In this document: positions 1-5,540 of the stretch, piece by piece
How positions within the stretch are numbered: position 1 is the stretch's first letter
Layout of the letters: the number at the start of each line of letters is the position of its first letter
Origin: Candidatus Omnitrophota bacterium
GTDB lineage: Bacteria; Omnitrophota; Gorgyraeia; JAGLLT01
Direction: 5' to 3'
NCBI GenBank assembly: GCA_030630095.1
Contig: DAOVNW010000053.1
Coordinates: 1 to 6,833 of the forward strand
DNA: 6,833 nucleotides
Translations under genes and position numbers: made by a program
The notes under the pieces: model-generated
What the model saw: the letters and a program-made list of their open reading frames with translations, nothing else
The model's database searches: none
Told to the model about the DNA's origin: nothing

Positions 1-695
1 AAAATCGCGTTAGCCCGTCTTCTTGAAAGCACAGCCGCGTCATACCTATGAAGGCCGAACATCTGCGACTTATAGGCCTTCAGCAATTTAGATGCTAACT
101 CTTCATAGCCGGATACATCAAAGGCCTTCCTCTTATCATCAGGAAGCCAGTCAAGGCCGCCCCAAACACCTATGCCGTAAAGATACTCCGGCCTTTTATC
201 CGGAGCCGTCCTTTTCAAGGCTCCAATTACACGGCAGGCGGCGGCTCTATGAGTAGGATGTTTATCTGTAAGGCTGTGCGTATAAATAACAGAGGGTTTT
301 ATTTTCTCTATTAGCCTTTTAACGGCTGCTTCAACCTCTTTTTTATACCGGGTATTTCTGATAAAGGCGCTGGGATATCTCAAAAAACACAACCCCGCAT
401 ACTCACCCAGGAGAGCGGCTTTCTTTTGTTCATCTTCCCGTACTTTCTGGATTTTAGATAAAGAGAAGTTTTTATACCGCGGATGAATGGGTTTTCCCCT
501 ATTATCTGAAAGTAGAATCCCAAAAAAATTACTTTTTTTTGACTGAAAGTGGCGGATAATGCCTTCAAAACCGATAATTTCCAAATCATCGGCATGCGCG
601 CCAATACCAAGGTGGGTGGTTCGTTTAAAAGCAGTTTCTACAGAACAATTGTCAGGTATCCAGATAACAGATTTATTCATCTTCAGTTTTACCAT
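1..695 (-). CDS. PIG-L/LmbE-family N-deacetylase, 3' end cut off by window edge
   Basis: This zinc-dependent N-deacetylase-type protein has its first 231 codons in the window and no stop before the edge. Counting from the ATG at 695, it shows the family's metal-binding signature GAHADDLEIIG (H34, D36, D37; the family form is usually PHPDD) and the second histidine motif HPTHRAA (H146, H149). Known members remove acetyl groups from GlcNAc-containing substrates such as GlcNAc-PI, mycothiol or bacillithiol precursors, teicoplanin-type antibiotics or surface sugars. The substrate here cannot be read from sequence. No signal peptide or membrane segment is seen, so it is probably cytoplasmic. The start is uncertain: ATG 695 and the in-frame ATG 680 both lack a clear Shine-Dalgarno. 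The frame closes upstream at a TAA, and homology begins about 25 residues in. It begins 17 bp after the NodB-type gene, so it is probably the third gene of that operon. The family call is firm and the exact role unknown. Confidence 0.88.
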   Translation of the reverse strand, partial: MVKLKMNKSVIWIPDNCSVETAFKRTTHLGIGAHADDLEIIGFEGIIRHFQSKKSNFFGILLSDNRGKPIHPRYKNFSLSKIQKVREDEQKKAALLGEYAGLCFLRYPSAFIRNTRYKKEVEAAVKRLIEKIKPSVIYTHSLTDKHPTHRAAACRVIGALKRTAPDKRPEYLYGIGVWGGLDWLPDDKRKAFDVSGYEELASKLLKAYKSQMFGLHRYDAAVLSRRRANAI

Positions 696-712
696 TGATA
701 AAACTTTTAAGA

Positions 713-1534
713 TTAAAAGGGGTCTCTTACTGTGTGGAATATGTTATAAATACCGGTTAACTTAGCCCAAAGTTTAAAACGGTTATCTTTGTCGGTAATC
801 TTTATTCTTCTAATGGCAAAAGGGTCATTATTTTTACAGCTTTTGTCATATCCCCTGTTAGTGGAAAAGGCAATTAGATAATCGGCTTCATTAAGTATTT
901 TTTGAGCCTCAGACGTATAGCCTCCGGAACAGTAAGCAAAAAAATCAACCGGCCCGCCTATAATTCTTTCCAGTTTTTCTTTAGAGCCGCAAATCTCAGC
1001 TTTAAGCGCTTCTTTGCCTAATGAGGGAACATACTTTTCGTTTAAGGTATGGCTAGCAAAAATAATACCTTCCTCCCGCATTTCTTTCATCTGCTCAATA
1101 GTCAGATAATCCTCTCTGCCTATTTTATTGACCACGACAAAAATGACAGCCGGATAACCGTGTTCTTTTAAAATATCGTAAGCATAAGTATAATTATTTT
1201 CATAGCCGTCGTCAAAGGTTATCAGTACTGAATTTTTTGATGAAATTTTTTTGCCGCCTTCAAGGTACTCATCATATTCATACGGAGTTATAACTTTGTA
1301 GCCCCGCTGAGAGATAAACTCAATCTGCTCCCGAAACCTCGCGGGCGTAACATTAAGCCCCTCAACCTCTCCGGGGGGGCTTACGTTATGATACATAAGT
1401 ACGGGAAGGTCGTAGAAATTATGCCGCGCGTAGAAAAAAGCGGCCGTTAGAATAACAGCGATAATTAGAAGGAGTGCAAATAAAAACTTAAATAAGCTTT
1501 TAAAAATACGAACTATCATAATACGAAAACTCAT
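713..1534 (-). CDS. Membrane-anchored NodB-type polysaccharide deacetylase with altered metal-site motifs
   Basis: This 273-residue protein has an uncleaved signal-anchor helix (about residues 10-35) followed by a carbohydrate esterase 4 domain, so the domain should face the periplasm or cell surface. It shows the usual entry motif LPVLMYHNVS (43-52), then motif 1 TFDDGY (106-111) with catalytic base D108 and metal ligand D109. Motif 2 is SHTLNEKY (161-168), where the family normally has a second histidine at the position of E166. Motif 3 is FAYCSGGY (199-206), with Cys where Pro is usual. A late RRIKI motif (242-246) is present. CE4 enzymes remove N- or O-acetyl groups from peptidoglycan, poly-GlcNAc, chitin or xylan. 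The ATG overlaps the transporter's TGA (ATGA) and has no good ribosome site of its own, which suggests translational coupling. The fold call is strong. Whether it is active with E166 replacing His is open. Confidence 0.9.
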   Translation of the reverse strand: MSFRIMIVRIFKSLFKFLFALLLIIAVILTAAFFYARHNFYDLPVLMYHNVSPPGEVEGLNVTPARFREQIEFISQRGYKVITPYEYDEYLEGGKKISSKNSVLITFDDGYENNYTYAYDILKEHGYPAVIFVVVNKIGREDYLTIEQMKEMREEGIIFASHTLNEKYVPSLGKEALKAEICGSKEKLERIIGGPVDFFAYCSGGYTSEAQKILNEADYLIAFSTNRGYDKSCKNNDPFAIRRIKITDKDNRFKLWAKLTGIYNIFHTVRDPF

Positions 1535-3003
1535 TTCTTTTTTGGCGGTCTTGAAAGATGAGCAAACAGATAACTAGCTACCGCTACAAATGCCAGCATA
1601 CCCCATCCGAAAATCCAAATAATATGGCTGGGGTAATTTTCGTACGGAACTTTTATATCCCGCTTAAGCGAAGTATATAAAAGCACCATCAGTAAAACCG
1701 GAATCAGGTATTTAATCAGAAAACTCCACCATCTGCCTATTTTAATATCAGAAACTTCGTTGATATATGATCGGAGCTTCTCAGCTCCATATATCCAGCC
1801 AACCGCGACTGCCTCCAAAAGCCCGACAAAAACCAGGCCGTAATTAGTTATAAAGTGGTCAACTATGCCCAGATAATAAAGACCGGAGGCAGTAGTAAAA
1901 ACTATACCGCTTAGGAAACCAAAAATACACACATACAATGAAAGGTCTTCTCTTCTTAGATGAGGGTACCTGTCCGAAACAACCGTAGTAACGGCTTCAA
2001 CGAGAGAAAAAGCGCTGTCTATGCCCAGGGTAATAAGCATTAAAAAGAATAAGCCTGAGAAAAGCGGCGCCATAGGAAGCAAGGAAAGCGCCTCAGGAAA
2101 TACGATAAAGGCTAATGAGGGCCCGGAGGCGGCAAGTTCACCAAGGGGAATACCCTGCCGAGTACTCATATAGCCAAGTGTGGCAAAAACGGCAAATCCG
2201 GCTACAATAGATATGCAGGAGTTAGCAATTGAAGTAATTACGGCATTCTTGGCAATGTCGCTTGTGTGGTGCTGATAACTCGCGTAAGCAATCATAATTC
2301 CAAAGGCCAGGCTGAGTGTAAAAAATATCTGACTCATAGCGGCCGACCAAACCTCCGGATCTTTTAGAGCAAGCCAGTTTGGCCTGATATAGTACATTAT
2401 GCCGTCTATGGCCCCGGGCAAAGAAGCTCCCCGTATACCCAGAACAATCAAAAGGATTATAGGCAGGGGCATAGTAAAAGTAACTACCTTGCTGACACTT
2501 TTAATTCCTTTCCAAATAGAAAAGTATATCAGTATCCAGACAATCACCAAAGCGCCCAAGATACCGGTAATTACCTGCCCTGCCGCGGACGGCCCTTCAC
2601 TCAGACAAAGAACGTTATTGGAAAAAAATTTAGCTGTCTGGCTTCCCCATTCCAGATTAAAGGAGAATTTGAGATATAATAAAGACCATGCCATAATAAC
2701 CGCGTAGTAACTTACAACGACAAAACCGCAAAGAACCGCCCCGAAACCAATTGAAGAAAGCATATGTTTAATCTTGCCAAAGGAACCGCTGGCACCCAGC
2801 TGCATCCTCTGGCCGATGGCAAACTCCATAATCAAAAGTGGAATACCTAAAATTAGAAGCATAGAAATATACGGGATTAAAAAGGCTCCGCCGCCGTATT
2901 TGCCCGCCAGATAGGGAAACCTCCAGACATTGCCAAGCCCTACCGCGGAACCTATGGCGGCAAACATAAATATGACTCGCGAGTTCCATCTAACCCTCTC
3001 CAT
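1531..3003 (-). CDS. Sodium-dependent amino-acid transporter, NSS/SLC6 (SNF) family
   Basis: This 490-residue polytopic inner-membrane symporter is full length for the family, with about 12 predicted helices. TM1 carries the signature SAVGLGNVWRFPY (19-31), including the sodium-site residues A20, V21 and N25. G22 sits where monoamine carriers have Asp, so an amino-acid substrate is likely. TM6 carries QIFFTLSLAFG (225-235), matching the unwound substrate-binding stretch of LeuT (F228, S231, F234). TM8 carries LITLGIDSAFS (323-333), the animal-type form with D329-S330 in the Na2 site. N261 in TM7 matches LeuT N286, but the LeuT E290 position is S265. The start at 3003 is supported by AGGAGG 4 nt upstream and by conservation close to the N-terminus. 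It is the first gene of the operon with the two deacetylase genes. The family is near certain; the specific substrate is not known. Confidence 0.96.
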   Translation of the reverse strand: MERVRWNSRVIFMFAAIGSAVGLGNVWRFPYLAGKYGGGAFLIPYISMLLILGIPLLIMEFAIGQRMQLGASGSFGKIKHMLSSIGFGAVLCGFVVVSYYAVIMAWSLLYLKFSFNLEWGSQTAKFFSNNVLCLSEGPSAAGQVITGILGALVIVWILIYFSIWKGIKSVSKVVTFTMPLPIILLIVLGIRGASLPGAIDGIMYYIRPNWLALKDPEVWSAAMSQIFFTLSLAFGIMIAYASYQHHTSDIAKNAVITSIANSCISIVAGFAVFATLGYMSTRQGIPLGELAASGPSLAFIVFPEALSLLPMAPLFSGLFFLMLITLGIDSAFSLVEAVTTVVSDRYPHLRREDLSLYVCIFGFLSGIVFTTASGLYYLGIVDHFITNYGLVFVGLLEAVAVGWIYGAEKLRSYINEVSDIKIGRWWSFLIKYLIPVLLMVLLYTSLKRDIKVPYENYPSHIIWIFGWGMLAFVAVASYLFAHLSRPPKKK

Positions 3004-3054
3004 CTACCCTCCTTTTTTTATCACCTTCATCTTTTATTTCTCTTCGCCGAATAC

Positions 3055-3084
3055 CCCGTCCCGACATTACGGCGGGACTGCGGG
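3055..3084 (-). promoter_or_regulatory. GC-rich hairpin in the transporter operon 5' leader
   Basis: GTCCCG (3058-3063) pairs with CGGGAC (3073-3078) around a 9-nt loop. CCC (3055-3057) and GGG (3082-3084) can extend the stem across a small bulge. It lies in the untranslated leader between the minus-strand promoter and the ribosome site, in otherwise AT-rich DNA. No T-run follows it on the minus strand, so it is not a standard terminator. It could be a leader structure or a copy of a small dispersed palindrome. Confidence 0.4.
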
Positions 3085-3102
3085 AAACTTCATTTCTATG
3101 CA

Positions 3103-3131
3103 ATTATATCAAAAAACAAGTTTTTTTTCAA
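3103..3131 (-). promoter_or_regulatory. Sigma-70-type promoter of the transporter-deacetylase operon
   Basis: Read on the minus strand, TTGAAA (-35, 3126-3131) and a perfect TATAAT (-10, 3103-3108) are separated by exactly 17 bp. The spacer is rich in A and T runs. The transcript would start near 3096 and leave a leader of about 93 nt before the transporter ATG. Confidence 0.75.
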
Positions 3132-3148
3132 CCCCATATTGATAAAAG

Positions 3149-3177
3149 TTGAAGAGGCATGGATGCTATGATATACT
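3149..3177 (+). promoter_or_regulatory. Divergent sigma-70-type promoter toward the pseudopilin gene
   Basis: TTGAAG (-35, 3149-3154) is followed after 17 bp by TATACT (-10, 3172-3177), with a TG extended -10 element (TGA before TATACT). It points away from the minus-strand promoter, with only 17 bp between the two -35 boxes. A transcript would start near 3184 and reach the pseudopilin ATG after about 230 nt, crossing the inverted repeat. Confidence 0.6.
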
Positions 3178-3195
3178 TACTATAAGGAGAAAGCA

Positions 3196-3222
3196 TTGAG
3201 TTTAAAAGATTTAAGGGAATAA
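3196..3222 (+). other. Possible eight-codon leader ORF or truncated gene start
   Basis: AAGGAG (3184-3189) lies 6 nt before a TTG codon that opens an eight-codon frame reading (M)SLKDLRE and then stops at TAA 3220-3222, exactly where the AATAACCAA repeat begins. It sits just behind the plus-strand promoter. It may be the leftover 5' end of a gene interrupted by the repeat, a leader peptide, or chance. If the transcript starts near 3184, the ribosome site would be at its very 5' end. Confidence 0.2.
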
Positions 3223-3370
3223 ATAACCAAGATACAATAACCAAATAATAATCAATAACCAAATTCAAATAACCAAACCAAAGCAGGAGCGGCCGTTTGA
3301 TTATTGGATATTGAAATTTGAATATTGTTTGCCTGTGCCCCATAGGGGTATATCTTGTTTCTTGGTTATT
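3222..3370. repeat. MITE-like imperfect inverted repeat with ATAACCAA units
   Basis: The outer arms AATAACCAAGATACAA (3222-3237) and TTGTTTCTTGGTTATT (3355-3370) are inverted copies matching at 15 of 16 positions. The inner arms CAAAC (3274-3278) and GTTTG (3295-3299) enclose a 16-nt GC-richer loop, and the arms between them are AT-rich and loosely complementary. The left arm holds four ATAACCAA copies, starting at 3223, 3237, 3255 and 3269 (steps of 14, 18 and 14). The right arm has TTGGTTAT at 3362-3369 and a small CCCC/GGGG hairpin at 3338-3348. No coding capacity is credible. It resembles the small non-coding repeats scattered between genes in several uncultured bacterial lineages. Confidence 0.6.
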
Positions 3371-3400
3371 GGTGATTTAAATTCAGAACTTACTAAATAT

Positions 3401-3406
3401 GGAGGG
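3401..3406 (+). promoter_or_regulatory. Shine-Dalgarno site that fixes the pseudopilin start
   Basis: GGAGGG lies 7 nt before ATG 3414. The in-frame ATG at 3399 overlaps this ribosome site and has none of its own, so translation should begin at 3414. That gives a normal short prepilin leader. Confidence 0.8.
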
Positions 3407-3413
3407 AAAAAAG

Positions 3414-3902
3414 ATGAACAGCTGCTATAATACTAAAAAAGGGTTTACGCTGATTGAGCTAATGATAGTACTGGTGATTATCGGTGTCTTGCTCGCTCTC
3501 TTATATCCCGCCCTGCAAAATACCATAGAAGGCGCTCATCAGCAAAGGTGCGCTAATAACATAAGAGAAATTGGGGCGGCAATGATCCTTTATGCTAAAG
3601 ACAATAACGGGATGTTCCCAAACGAAGAAACCGCGGGTAAAAATTTTGCTCAGATACTGGTTGACGACGGCTATCTTCCAAACGATGACAGCCTCTTTGA
3701 CTGCCCTTCAAACCCAGCCATAGGAACCGTAGCCAACCCTGATTACACCTATCTAAACACAGATGCCGCCAATCCTTATACCATATACACTAGCGATCGG
3801 GAAGTCATTCTCCACTGTACGGGTAATTGCCACAGCGGCGGTGAAAACCTGCTTAATGTTGCCGGAAGGGTTTACTGGGAAAGAAATGCTGGATATGAAT
3901 AA
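3414..3902 (+). CDS. Type IV pilin-like/pseudopilin protein, H-X9-DG-type variant
   Basis: This 162-residue protein has a class III signal peptide. The leader MNSCYNTKKG (1-10) ends in the glycine before the prepilin-peptidase cut. The mature N-terminus FTLIELMIV carries the conserved Glu at mature position 5 (E15) and continues as one hydrophobic helix to about residue 31. After it comes RCANNIREIGAAMILYAKDN (46-65), typical of the H-X9-DG prepilin group found in PVC-type bacteria, then LFDCPS (94-99). The C-terminal motif reads H140, nine residues, A150-G151, then RVYW, so the usual Asp-Gly is Ala-Gly here. Other cysteines are C97, C135 and C139. The product is expected to sit in the inner membrane and join a type II secretion or type IV pilus-like fibre, or act as a minor pseudopilin. 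No pilus genes are adjacent. The family is firm and the partner machine unknown. Confidence 0.88.
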   Translation: MNSCYNTKKGFTLIELMIVLVIIGVLLALLYPALQNTIEGAHQQRCANNIREIGAAMILYAKDNNGMFPNEETAGKNFAQILVDDGYLPNDDSLFDCPSNPAIGTVANPDYTYLNTDAANPYTIYTSDREVILHCTGNCHSGGENLLNVAGRVYWERNAGYE

Positions 3903-4065
3903 GAAAGAGTTCCCGTTAAAAGAAAAAGCGGGAGAATGGCTAACATAATTACCCTGAAACCCGAAGCATTAACCTCAAACGGAATAAAATCTGGCCTGTC
4001 CATTTAAAAGACTCACTGATTATCCCGCCAAAAGAACTTTTCATAAAGTATTTTTCTCTTTTAAA

Positions 4066-4950
4066 CTACTCAGACCCTTTGTCTTCGCCTTCCTTTTTAT
4101 CAAGCTTTTCTTCGTCTTCATCAAGCTCGGGCATTTTTAGTTCTGTATCATCCAGCTCAGGCAAGCTTATCTCTGCTTCATCTTCTATCTCGGGAAGCGC
4201 AAGCTCATCCCCTTTAGTTTTAGGCACTTCTCCTGCCTGGGCGCTCTCCGCGCTTACAGCCCCCCGCTTCTCTTTGTCCGCCTCACCTAAATTTAACCCG
4301 CCACTTCCCATATCTTTGATTTCAGGCTCTTTTGTCTTCGGCGGCTCTTTTACACTTTCGGCTTTGCCGGAATCTTTTGAATTATCTCTCACGCCGAGAT
4401 TTACGCGGGGTAAAGCATTATCCGCTTTTACCTCAGGCGCTTCCTGAATATCACCACCTTCTAATGGAAGAGGCAGGCCGGTCTCATTGGAGGCCGCGGG
4501 TTCCGTCTCTTTTATCTGACTCAAAGAGTTTTTATTAAGCTTTATCCGCGATTCTTCCTGCGCCGGAACATCACTCTCAATCGGCTCATCCAGCGTATCT
4601 AACTCCTGCTCGCTTAAAACCGCGAATTTATCATAAAGCGGCCAATCAATAAAGGCCAAAACTAAAAGCATAACTATATTAACAACGGGCAATATCATTA
4701 AGAGTCCCAGGGCGGCCGGATAACCGGCTTTTCTGAAAATCCTTAAAAATAACCAAACGCATACAATGCCCGGGATCAAAATTGCCGCGCCTATAAGGAT
4801 AATAATTCCTATACCCATTGCCATAATGGCGGGAATGTTAATCGGCCAACCATCACCATTAACGGAAATAGCTGTATTTGAATCCGTAAAAGCGCAGAGA
4901 AAATAAGCACAGCAAATCACTAAACCAAGAAACAATACTTTTGATTTCAT
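4066..4950 (-). CDS. Membrane protein of unknown function with long acidic C-terminal tail
   Basis: I do not recognise a named family for this 294-residue protein. An N-terminal signal-like helix (4-21) is followed by two membrane segments (about 40-69 and 79-101) joined by the basic turn RIFRKAGY (70-77). The end of the core reads IDWPLYDKF (101-109). This core matches the 94-residue upstream gene, so the two are paralogues. From about residue 111 the chain is hydrophilic, rich in Glu, Asp, Lys, Pro and Ser, and probably disordered. Near its end it has three Pro-Glu repeats: LPEIED (252-257), LPELDD (263-268) and MPELDE (273-278). If the basic turn is inside, the tail faces outward. The start is supported by GGGGAG 7 nt upstream and a 4-bp ATGA overlap with the preceding stop. 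Scaffold or ion-binding roles are guesses. It converges on the pseudopilin gene, with no convincing terminator between them. Confidence 0.8.
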   Translation of the reverse strand: MKSKVLFLGLVICCAYFLCAFTDSNTAISVNGDGWPINIPAIMAMGIGIIILIGAAILIPGIVCVWLFLRIFRKAGYPAALGLLMILPVVNIVMLLVLAFIDWPLYDKFAVLSEQELDTLDEPIESDVPAQEESRIKLNKNSLSQIKETEPAASNETGLPLPLEGGDIQEAPEVKADNALPRVNLGVRDNSKDSGKAESVKEPPKTKEPEIKDMGSGGLNLGEADKEKRGAVSAESAQAGEVPKTKGDELALPEIEDEAEISLPELDDTELKMPELDEDEEKLDKKEGEDKGSE

Positions 4951-5231
4951 TCTCCAGCTCCCCTTTCTTCCTTGCCCGCGCCGGACTGGCTCAATTTTTC
5001 ATAAATCGGCCATTTGCCAAAGGCCAGCATAAAAAGTATGATAATACCTCCAATCGAGTTTATACCGGGAACCGCCAAGATTAAACTTAGCATCGGATTA
5101 TACCCCGCCTTTTTTAGTATCTGCCAGAAACTGACTACATAGAGCGCTGTCAGCGCCAGAAAAAGAAGTGTCATTACTAAAAAAGCGAAGCCGCTGCCCG
5201 CTAAGTCCGCGGGACTTATTTCCATATACAT
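4947..5231 (-). CDS. Small two-helix membrane protein of unknown function, paralogue of the next gene
   Basis: This 94-residue protein has membrane helices at about 12-37 and 46-71, joined by the basic turn QILKKAGY (37-44). The second helix ends in AFGKWPIYEKL (70-80). The order 'basic turn with KAGY, helix with a Pro...Asn pair, then WP-[IL]-Y' is shared with the downstream 294-residue protein, which points to tandem duplication. The short tail (81-94) is polar, without the acidic extension. ATG 5231 is chosen because AGGGGG lies 6 nt upstream; the ATG at 5225 would be too far from that site. The gene overlaps the next by 4 bp, so the two are almost certainly cotranscribed and coupled, perhaps as subunits of one membrane complex. 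I cannot assign a function. Confidence 0.78.
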   Translation of the reverse strand: MYMEISPADLAGSGFAFLVMTLLFLALTALYVVSFWQILKKAGYNPMLSLILAVPGINSIGGIIILFMLAFGKWPIYEKLSQSGAGKEERGAGE

Positions 5232-5294
5232 AATCTTCCCCCTTTTAAGTTATTTCCGCGTGGAGAATACTTTATATTTAAATTTATTTGTTCG

Positions 5295-5303
5295 ATTATA
5301 CCA
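5295..5303 (-). promoter_or_regulatory. Extended -10 promoter of the membrane-protein pair
   Basis: On the minus strand, TGG followed by a perfect TATAAT forms an extended -10 element (TATAAT at 5295-5300). No good -35 box stands 16-18 bp upstream, as is usual for extended -10 promoters. Transcription would start near 5288, about 57 nt before the ATG at 5231. Confidence 0.5.
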
Positions 5304-5362
5304 TAAATTAGACGTGGTTTGTTATGATTTTATATTTTTTTTCATATTATTAAAATTATCCC

Positions 5363-5502
5363 CAATGATGTCTAATGATTTATCTTTTCTGATTATGTGA
5401 TCATGGAAGGATCTTTGACAGATAAAATCAGATAAGCTGTTTTGATGAATTAATTTAGATGATGCTGTTTTAAACGCGCCAATCAATGATGATAATGATT
5501 TA
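5363..5502. repeat. Imperfect direct repeat pair
   Basis: CAATGATGTCTAATGATTTA (5363-5382) and CAATGATGATAATGATTTA (5484-5502) differ only at the central TC versus A. The copies start 121 bp apart in non-coding DNA. They could be regulator-binding sites, a duplication scar from an old insertion, or chance in AT-rich sequence. Confidence 0.4.
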
Positions 5503-5506
5503 ATTT

Positions 5507-5527
5507 CTAATTTCGAGGGCTGACCCC
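5507..5527. repeat. REP-like palindrome remnant beside the PilZ stop
   Basis: The segment contains GAGGGCTGACCCCG, in which GGG and CCC can pair around a CTGA loop. It resembles the GGTCTGACCCC ends of short repeats linked to IS200-like REP-associated transposases, but no transposase is here. On the plus strand a T-rich run (5529-5545) follows, terminator-like, yet no plus-strand gene lies upstream to use it. Confidence 0.3.
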
Positions 5528-5540
5528 GTTGTTTTTTGTT

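Larger units (their letters stand above)
5232..5540. other. AT-rich intergenic region
   Basis: This 309-bp stretch lies between the PilZ gene and the membrane-protein pair, both on the minus strand. It holds the pair's ribosome site and promoter, an imperfect direct repeat, and a REP-like palindrome next to the PilZ stop. An imperfect inverted repeat is also present around 5380-5435 (TTATC...CTGATT against AATCAGATAA). I see no credible coding frame or recognisable RNA. Confidence 0.6.

Noticed and set aside
3128..3343. A 71-codon minus-strand frame across the intergenic repeat.
   Set aside because: It is made almost entirely from the inverted repeat and both promoters, has no ribosome site and shows no protein family features.
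3399..3413. The earlier ATG giving an extra MEGKK at the pseudopilin N-terminus.
   Set aside because: Those codons are the Shine-Dalgarno region itself, and the shorter leader is the normal length for this protein type.
3911..3933. TCCCG/CGGGA hairpin just after the pseudopilin stop, considered as a terminator.
   Set aside because: The stem is only 5 bp, the loop is 13 nt and no T-run follows, so it does not fit an intrinsic terminator.
3936..4007. A 23-codon plus-strand frame (MANIITLKPEAL...) after the pseudopilin gene, preceded by GGGAG.
   Set aside because: The ribosome site is only a few bases from the ATG, the frame is very short and nothing recognisable is in it. It could be a gene remnant but cannot be supported.
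4079..4447. A 122-codon plus-strand serine-rich frame.
   Set aside because: It is the antisense shadow of the acidic tail of the minus-strand membrane protein; Glu/Asp codons read backwards give Ser-rich runs.
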